From contig VTFK01000275.1 in NCBI GenBank assembly GCA_009617715.1, positions 662,059 to 726,058 of the forward strand: a DNA stretch of 64,000 bases, read 5' to 3'. Both the position numbers and the translations under genes were made by a program. Origin of the DNA: Plectrocnemia conspersa. Its lineage: Eukaryota > Arthropoda > Insecta > Trichoptera > Polycentropodidae. Shown here piece after piece: positions 57,331 through 64,000 of this stretch. The notes beneath the pieces are model-generated. The model had not been told where the DNA came from. It searched no databases and saw only the letters and a list, made by a program, of their open reading frames with translations. How positions within the stretch are numbered: position 1 is the first letter of the stretch; each line of letters opens with the position of its first letter.

Positions 57331-57685
57331 GGCTATAGTTGCCGAATGTTTTAATTAAATTTATATGACATGCAATTTTGTATAATATATTCACTTGGTA
57401 AAATTTCTGCCATCGTAAATTTTGCGGCCCAATTTTTTTTAATATCCAGACGTGGAGCCTATATGTTCATTATTACATATAATATATAATAAAGCACGAC
57501 TGACTGTTTTTAAAAAACGATATTTATTTTGGGATTATTCTAGTATATTAATCATATAGCAATATATTTAGTTGATACAATATAAGTTCGTTAAATTTTA
57601 TATATCCATATATACAACTATCTACTATATAGGTATGTTTAATTATTTTCTTCCTTCCTACATTATAAGTTATATATGGAAATGT
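57331..57685. other. AT-rich spacer, no gene seen
   Basis: No feature supported. Confidence 0.5.
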
Positions 57686-57687
57686 AA

Positions 57688-58011
57688 ATGAGCACAATGA
57701 AAAATATCATGGTGTTTTATCCCCTCGTTCGGTGGCTTAATTTCGCCATTTATCTAGACCGACTGGCAATTTTAAACGGGAACAAACGAAAACGGCGACT
57801 TGCATTCCTTGCGAAATTAGCATACAGGGGTGCTTGCTGCTCACCCCCTCGTATTAAAATTACCTATTGCAATTTATCAACATTGTATAACGCTATTCGA
57901 GTGTTTTTAATAGATATAAATTTTAATATTTTATTTGTTACAAACGTAAAACACAACATCGTCTTTATTCAAAATCGTAAAATTTACAATTTTACGATCG
58001 CTTTACGATAA
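57688..58011 (+). other. GC-neutral islet with an unassigned 107-codon frame
   Basis: Opens at ATG (MSTMKNIMVFYPLVRWLNFA...). The first 60 codons are of balanced composition with basic stretches (GNKRKRRLAF), the rest is AT-driven. No motif recognised. Either conserved non-coding DNA or chance. Confidence 0.15.
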
Positions 58012-58695
58012 TGGCGTCGTTAAATATTTCTGAATATTCTACGTAATATAGTTGCAAACGAAAATATTTTTATTTGCTTATTACGAATTATAATTATTTT
58101 ATAGCTCAATAAAAATTTAATGCGCCCGTTCAAACGATGAAAATGACATTAAAATAATTTTATACGTGTTACATATAAAAATCATAAAAATATATTATGA
58201 GTTTTTAAATTAATGTTCACAATAGTTAAAATTATTTATAATATTATTATTAATATCTATAAAAGACTTACTTGATGACATTGAACAACTGACTCGTTAC
58301 TTGTGAGTGTCACTTTTGAAATATTTATATTTAATTAAACACTTAAAGATAATAATTTATCATAGGTAAAAATCTTTCAAACATAATTTTACTTGTTATT
58401 TGATTTATGTATTGCGATTTGTGTGAAAAACTGCGGCTTCGCTGATCTGATTGAATCTTCCTACTTTTAATTGATGTGCAAGTTGAAAAGCTCTTGAAGA
58501 TTCGATGCCTTGAACTCGGAAGCGGATGTTCAAGTGTAGATGCCAGTGGAAGTTATGATAGGAAATGATTATTAGTTTCCCACGTGTCTGTATTTGTCTC
58601 CTTCCTTTTGGTGAAATTGTTTTGAAACAACTTGCTTTTTCCACTAAGGCAGGTCAGAAACGGTCGTTTTGAGGGCAAACTTAACGTACTTTTTA
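58012..58695. other. AT-rich spacer; mixed patch at 58420-58650
   Basis: A 79-codon minus frame at 58405-58644 without a recognisable domain. No gene supported. Confidence 0.35.
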
Positions 58696-58699
58696 AAAG

Positions 58700-58800
58700 T
58701 ACACGCTATGATTTTTTTCTGTTTTTTTTTTAACTTTAGCTGTTAAAAGATTTCTCACGGTGGTGTCCTATTTTAAAAAGAAACTCATCTGTTTTTTATT
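58700..58800 (+). repeat. Copy of the piggyBac-like target sequence without the insertion
   Basis: TTAA at 58743-58746 followed by TTTCTCACGGTGGTGTCCTA matches the right flank of the 61-63.5 kb element from its TTAA onward for about 50 bp. The T-run and TGTTAA before it resemble that element's left flank. It is therefore a likely paralogous empty site. Confidence 0.5.
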
Positions 58801-59334
58801 CGTGGTATCTCTTTCTTAACCGAACTAGTTTTTTTTATGGCTTAACAGTATAAGTTGATCCCTTCAATAGTTATTAGAAAAGTGGTGCAATTGATGAACC
58901 CGACAATATCATTTGAATATAATTTTAAATCTTACTACATTAATTGCCAAAAGCTAATTCGCAAAAAAAATGTTAGTTTGAATTCAAATCATGACTGAAA
59001 CACACAAAGAAGTAATGTTTTGTGTTTGCTTCTTTAAAATTAAACTTACATATATTTTCTAAGTAACAGACTTAAATTAGGTATTGACTTCTCATTTTCT
59101 TATTATGTTATCAAGCACCCACCACTTTAATACAAATCGTAATATAATATTAACTTTAATTATGTATCTGAGTGGAATTGAAAAACTTGCGTGGGATTTT
59201 AACACTTGACCTTTTAACTGATAAACAATGACTCGTGCCTTGTTCAAATAAAATAAAGAAAGACCTTCATGAACAATTCTCTAAATCAAATATTGTTTTA
59301 AAATCCATAATTTTATACATACGTCAGTCAGAAT
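58801..59334. other. AT-rich spacer, no gene seen
   Basis: No feature supported. Confidence 0.5.
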
Positions 59335-59535
59335 AGGCTTAAGGGAAAATTTTAACCCAATCTATGTACCCCTCTGGGGTCTGTAAACGGTACATTTTTA
59401 CCAAAAACCGGTTTAATAACGTGACCGGGAACCTTTGAACCAAACCCACATGTTTAATTAATTTTTCTCCCTTTGACGTTTTAATTAATAACGACCGCGG
59501 ATCGCGCGCCAGCCAAGACTGGAACACTTTTACTA
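59335..59535. other. GC-richer islet with a Grainyhead-type palindrome
   Basis: AACCGGTT at 59406-59413 equals the Grainyhead core. AACCTTTGAACC (a TCF-like CTTTGA) lies near 59430 and GACCGCGGATCGCGCGCC near 59492. Open for 62 codons on the minus strand without a domain. Regulatory role is inference. Confidence 0.3.
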
Positions 59536-60550
59536 TAAGCCAAATTAAAATTACAGCGTATACAGTAATGAGGATATTTAATTTTATGCTGAGGCACTCA
59601 GGCGCGTATACATGAACGTGCGAGAAAATAAAAAAAAATGTTTTTTATCGAAAATATATTAAAATCACACAACCAAAGGGAAAAACCAAACATAAATGGA
59701 TGTATGGAAAAGTTCGGAAAATAACGCGCCTCGTTACGTCTTTTTGCTATATATTTTTTATTTCGTTGCGTTGTGTTCCTCCCAAAGTGAAAAAAGTTTT
59801 TCACAATGGGCGAACGGACAGTTAGCAACTGCAATTTTCCATAGGGTGTTAAAATATTCAAATGGGTTGAATTTGCATGTAAAGGGCGGTAACCCTTCCA
59901 AAAAAATATTTTACCATCGATTGTGTATGTTTAGAATATCAAAAACTGATATTTATGGAAGCGATGATATAAATCTCTCTGAAAAAATATATTTATATAT
60001 CCATATCTACAATTTTATATTAAAAATATTTTTAATTATTTTTACATATATATCCACAATTCTGTATTATTTATAATCAGAACCGTGGTTTGGATATATG
60101 TAAGATCTTTACAATATTACTCTTGCCCTGTCTGCTCCTAATATATTTTTTCCTCATATGTATTAGACCTATTTAATTAGCTAATAATGAAAATATTTAT
60201 TAAATAAATTATTTTGTGTTGTGAACAGTTTGCTTTTAAATATCAATGAATTAAAATATAACTCCCTCATATACATATACCACTATGTTCACATTATTCA
60301 ACACGTTTTGATTTTAATATTCGCAAGTTGAGGTTTATAACGAAATAGAGTATTAAATCATCGAACGTCACGTGTAACAGACGGCGCACCATGATTAATA
60401 TGCGAGAAAACCATGCACCAACCGAAACCGGACATTGGAAAAGTGCAACTATAGCACACGTAAACTTTGACTAAACATTATCTATAATTCATAATATAAA
60501 TTCTCGCTTTGAGTGAAATCGATAAAAATTTGATCAAGCCAAAAGCGGTC
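59536..60550. other. Spacer; open frames on both strands at 59598-60076
   Basis: The plus frame 59696-60076 (126 codons) begins within a GC-neutral patch and is AT-driven beyond 59900; the minus frame 59598-59861 overlaps it. Neither has a domain. No gene called. Confidence 0.35.
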
Positions 60551-60554
60551 TCCT

Positions 60555-60910
60555 TTTTTACGACTGGCCCGTGTAAACACGTCGGTTGACTTTTCATTTG
60601 AGTTAAATAAGATGCTGGATTCAATATGAGAAAGAGGGCGTCTCACTCTTTCCTTGGTATAACTGTGGATATTCGCGCCTATGAATTAAACATACCACGA
60701 ACGGAATGCGAAAGCAGTCGAGGAGAGACGGTCGTCGTTCCGTTCGGAAAAAGGGAAATGTGCGTGAAACGAAAGGTAAAGCGGCTCACCTGAAAGCGAA
60801 GCCATGGGAGAGGAAATCGACTTGCCAATCTAGATAATATGCGACCGTGTGCTGCTTCTTGTACTCTATACGAACACCTGCTGAGCTGTAAGCATGGGCG
60901 GCGCGTGATA
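60555..60910. other. GC-richer islet
   Basis: CpG-retaining purine-rich block (GAGGAGAGACGGTCGTCG) with GTGTAAACACG, a forkhead-like core, at its left edge. No open frame of note. Confidence 0.28.
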
Positions 60911-61138
60911 AAAAATCATTTAAATTTTAGATGACCGAAAAAGCATTTGCAAATAAAAGTTTATCCAATTTAAAACCTATTCTAAAGCATCTTATCCAAG
61001 TAAATAATCAGCAATTCGCTTAATACATTCAAGATATAGATATAGATAGATAATAATAATAATAAAAATAGCAAACAATGTGACGGATAATTTAATCTTT
61101 TCTATATTTAAAACGTGTATTTTTTTTTGGTTAAACTG
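60911..61138. other. AT-rich spacer with ATA/GATA microsatellite
   Basis: ATAGATATAGATAGATAATA-type simple repeat near 61035-61065. Confidence 0.6.
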
Positions 61139-62132
61139 TTAACCCTTTCCGCTCGTTTGGTGCGTGAGACGCACCAGTACTTGTGTCTATATTACTCGTC
61201 AGGCGCGTCAGACGCACCATTTCAATTAATGAAATATAACGTCGATTTTTGGGTATTTCCTGTGCATGTTTTGAATGGCGTTTTTGCTGTGTTGTAGACA
61301 AGAGTTTCAAGAGTCATACCTTATCAAAAAAATATCATTTTTACCTGAATCAAGCCGGGGAGAGCTTATTTATCGGGATAAGTCGGGGTTTTTTTTTATG
61401 ACTAAATTTAACGGCAGATTTGCCGTAGCTTCTCAAAAGGCAACAGTTGGCGATCGCCTTTCGGTTGACACGCGTCGGTGACGTTTTTTTTTATTACCTA
61501 TTCTGTTTTCGACAGTGGCTCGGTTGTCCGTAATTTGTGTCTAAGGGAAACTATATATTGTGACTGATAATTTTGTTTAATTACTTATTCAGTAATTTTA
61601 TTGTGAAGTTATTGTAAAGTTATTTTTTAAATATTATTGTGAAAAAATAGTGCTATGGCTAAATATAGTGATTGTGAAGATATGTTTTGTAATGATAGTG
61701 TATAATCGTAAATTGGGCGACAGTCAAATGGGCGATTCAAAATGGGCGACAGACAAACGGGCCATGGTCTTTTGGGCGATACAATAATAATGCATTACAA
61801 ATAAATGTGATGCAAATCATGATCTTATAATTAATTAAATAATTAACGTAATTAAATACATACGAAAATATAAGTAATATTTTTTAGAAAAGAATTAAAA
61901 TATGAAAACAATAATCGGTCTAAACAAAATATAATATACCTACATAAGATATATGTATATGTATATTTACTTATCATTTGTGCATATTTAATCATAAAAT
62001 TAATCAGTTAAACAGTTTGATTCTTTTATTTAAGAATTTAAGAGAGTTACCCGATATCATAAAACACTTAGGCTAAAGTCGGTAATTTTATTATAAATAC
62101 CAACCTAAAAAAAATGTTTATAATTGTGGGAC

Positions 62133-62560
62133 CTTACGCGAATTTTTTTTTTTATGTTTTGAGCCTTGGAAACTACTGTGAGAACAAACTTTTGAATTCC
62201 CAAAATCGCATATTTTACAGTTATCTATTTTAAATTAGATAGGATAGTTAGTTATATATAAATATAATAACACAGAACTAGCGCTGATAAGTGTTTATCG
62301 TGGATTTCGCCCTTTACGCGAATTTTAATATTTTGAGACTTTTAAATTACTGTGAGAACAATCTTTTGGAATTTCCAAAAATCGCATACTTTACCGTTAT
62401 CTATTTTAAACTGGATAGGGTAGTTATATATAAATATAATAACCCAGAACTATCGCTGATAAGTGCTTATCGCAGATTTTACCCTTTACGCGATTTTTTT
62501 TATATTTTTGAGAATTATAAATTACTGTGAGAACAAACTTTGGAATTTCCAATATAATTT
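62133..62560 (+). repeat. Tandem repeat, about 176-bp unit, 2.4 copies
   Basis: Units begin TTACGCGAATTTT near 62134, 62314 and 62486 (spacing 180 and 172 bp). Each contains TACTGTGAGAACAA, TTTCCAAAA-TCGCATA-like, TTATCTATTTTAAA and ATATATAAATATAATAAC blocks. The third unit is cut short before the small TTAA element. Identity between units is high by eye. Confidence 0.88.
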
Positions 62561-62570
62561 TTCGTTTTAA

Positions 62571-62827
62571 CCCTTTATAGGACACATATTATTGTTTTAT
62601 TTACATTTTTAAAAAAATAATTAATATCTTATTTGTCGTTTTAGGCTGCAATATTCTAAATTAAGTCAACTTTATATTGAACGGTAAACTGACCTACGAA
62701 TGTACGTTATCACGGGTGCTCTTGTAACATTAGGTTCATTATTAAAAAAAAAAAAACATAGGAAAAAATAAACCTTATTTTGGTGGTATATACATGTACC
62801 ACTTTGTTCAAGGTGTCCTATAAATAG
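62571..62827. mobile_element. 257-bp piggyBac-like MITE, innermost insertion
   Basis: TTAA at 62567-62570 and TTAA at 62828-62831. The left end CCCTTTATAGGACAC and the inverted right end CTATTTATAGGACAC form a 15-bp TIR with two mismatches. Non-coding. It sits inside the GGGCGA-ended element, which sits inside the piggyBac-like element. Confidence 0.78.
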
Positions 62828-63518
62828 TTAATGTATATTTTATTAATATTTACAATAAAGCAAGGCGTACAAGTTTTTTTTAATTTCTGTCGCCCAATAA
62901 ACCATCCCAATTGACCGTCGTCGTCGTATAAAATTACAAACAAATACATATTTACCATACAGCTATTCATTAATCAAAGTTTTGTCTATTTTTAATTAAG
63001 AAATATATAAAATAATATGACACTAACTGCAACGTTCCATTTGCCCTTCGATGAGGCGATGAGACTAATATTAGTTTATATAAATATAGATATCTTGTGG
63101 GTTTCTTTAATTATGGAAAAAACGTACAATTTGTAATTCTGGGAGCGATGTATCTAAGCTGGCTTCGTTCGCAGGTAGATATATCTAAACCTAAAACCGA
63201 GCGGCATATTGTTATTTGTGTATATTTATGGTTTAAACATTTTTCGGTCCCATAAATATTTTAAGAAGGGTCGTCACCCTATTATTGTTAATTTATTGTT
63301 ATGGATTGCCAACCAATGGTACTTGAGAGAACCAAAAAAAATTAAAATGTAATTTAGAGAAATGCAAGTATTTGTTCTGATTTCTTCGTTTTTGATATTA
63401 GTTTATTCATAGTTATGCTCTACATATATAATTTTAATTTTTAAGAAGAATTTAACTTTTTTCATTTTTCCCGAGCTGGCGACATACCTAGTACGAAAAC
63501 GATTACGAGTGCAAAGGG

Positions 63519-63610
63519 TTAAAATATTTCTCACGGTGGTGTCCTATTTTAACAAAGAAACTCTTTTCTGATCTTTCTTATTATTTATTGTTTATATATT
63601 CAAGTAATAT
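63519..63610 (+). repeat. Right flank of the piggyBac-like insertion
   Basis: TTTCTCACGGTGGTGTCCTA and the following AAAGAAACTC match 58747-58795, marking a pre-existing repeat that served as insertion target. Confidence 0.55.
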
Positions 63611-63664
63611 TATAAATAAAAAATAGCATATAAATCATCAGTTTAGTTAATAGACGATATTTAT

Positions 63665-64000
63665 GTATAAAACAAGCTAAAATATTTTCACGCGAAGCCA
63701 TAGCCGCCAATAAAATACAGCCGCCGCCGACTAGGAAAACCCTTTTTCGCAACATTTTCGCAAGGCTCCTTTTTGCCGCTGACATCACAGACTGGCTATG
63801 ACAGGTTGTAATGTCAACAATGGAGCGGATCCAGCTTGCCGCAGCCAATCCATTCACGTGATTGCCCCCGCGGCTTGTTACGGCCTCGCGCCAACGTTTG
63901 TCCCGAAAGCTTAGGCCCATTCAAAAGCTGTCACAGATGAAAAGGAAAAGTTGTCCAATCAATGTGTTTCGGGACCCGCCGAGATAAATTGGCCATTAGG
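63665..64000. other. GC-rich islet at window end
   Basis: CpG-retaining (CCGCCGCCGAC; GCGGCTTGTTACGGCC) with TGACAGGTTGTAATGTCA at about 63799, an imperfect dyad with a TALE-homeodomain-like TGACAG. The minus frame 63600-63920 (106 codons) has no domain. It continues beyond the window. Candidate conserved non-coding DNA. Confidence 0.3.

Larger units (their letters stand above)
61713..62920. mobile_element. Element with GGGCGA-repeat ends nested in the piggyBac-like element
   Basis: The left end TTGGGCGACAGTCAAATGGG is followed by three more TGGGCGA modules within 70 bp. The right end, read inverted, is CGACGGTCAATTGGGATGG with TTATTGGGCGACAG. Terminal similarity is about 15 of 19 bases. Target duplication was not resolved and no transposase is recognisable. 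The superfamily is unassigned; repeated GGGCGA modules at both ends suggest a MULE-like or other TIR element. Confidence 0.55.
61143..63518 (+). mobile_element. piggyBac-like element, TTAA target duplication, hosting nested insertions
   Basis: TTAA at 61139-61142 and TTAA at 63519-63522. The left end CCCTTTCCGCTCGT pairs with an inverted right end (reverse complement CCCTTTGCACTCGT). A perfect hairpin, GGTGCGT-GAG-ACGCACC at 61159-61175, and a second related module near 61205 lie just inside the left end, as in other piggyBac-like termini. An ATG at 61655 opens MAKYSDCEDMFCNDSV, the kind of acidic N-terminus piggyBac transposases have, and is cut off at once by the nested element. No catalytic region survives. 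Confidence 0.8.

Noticed and set aside
59696..60076. 126-codon plus frame
   Set aside because: Second half is pure AT-type composition (I, Y, F, K) and a minus frame overlaps the first half; no motif.
62133..62560. CRISPR-like or satellite array
   Set aside because: Whole units of about 176 bp repeat without unique spacers and only about 2.4 times; it is a short tandem repeat in a transposon.
63600..63920. 106-codon minus frame at the window end
   Set aside because: No domain; the islet looks like non-coding GC-rich DNA, and the C-terminal third is AT-driven hydrophobic sequence.

Overview
The window is 64 kb of AT-rich, non-coding animal nuclear DNA. Insect origin is the best fit: the mobile elements are Jockey-type non-LTR elements, mariner with a D,D34D triad, piggyBac-like elements with TTAA target sites, and ZBED5-like hAT elements. 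Genes have introns, CpG is retained in the GC-rich islets, and TTAGGTTAGG-type words occur. The order cannot be fixed from sequence alone; Lepidoptera or a similarly AT-rich insect order is plausible. There are no bacterial operons, rRNA, intact tRNA genes or CRISPR arrays.

Only one cellular gene family is supported. At 46.0-50.3 kb a tandem duplication of about 2.4 kb carries two copies of a four-exon gene for a short RING-finger protein most like the C-terminal part of RNF8. The downstream copy can be read through all four exons (about 169 residues). The upstream copy has a 7-bp deletion after an intact RING, a second deletion and a lost splice donor. No other host gene is visible, so the window looks like a gene desert or a very long intron.

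The rest is mobile-element wreckage plus GC-rich islets. Layout: 0-3 kb, Jockey fragments and two islets; 3.4-4.7 kb, a TIR element with TAA target duplications (Harbinger-like MITE) plus a shared flank; 5-15 kb, AT-rich DNA with islets near 9.8, 10.8 and 13.6 kb and a Jockey scrap at 12 kb; 15.4-16.5 kb, a dead mariner; 18 kb, a SINE; 20.2-21.85 kb, a second, rearranged Harbinger-like copy; 22-32 kb, AT-rich DNA with islets; 33.0-34.0 kb, the third Harbinger-like copy, inverted; 36.36-37.9 kb, the best Jockey copy; 38.76-39.25 kb, a small TIR element; 39.85-40.96 kb, a hAT element with an exact 8-bp target duplication; 44.6-45.5 kb, a young 875-bp TIR element beside the RING genes; 52.9-55 kb, a ZBED5-like hAT pseudogene split by a 494-bp MITE with an exact 9-bp target duplication; 56.7-57.3 kb, a second dead mariner; 61.1-63.5 kb, a three-level nest of elements.

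About twenty GC-richer, CpG-retaining islets of 150-500 bp sit in the AT-rich background. They have no convincing coding potential but contain homeodomain-type cores, palindromes and dyads. They look like conserved non-coding or enhancer DNA, but this is inference from composition and motifs only. Nothing here amounts to a new multi-gene system. The most informative items are the RING gene pair, the nested transposons with readable target duplications, and the 45-bp-TIR element.
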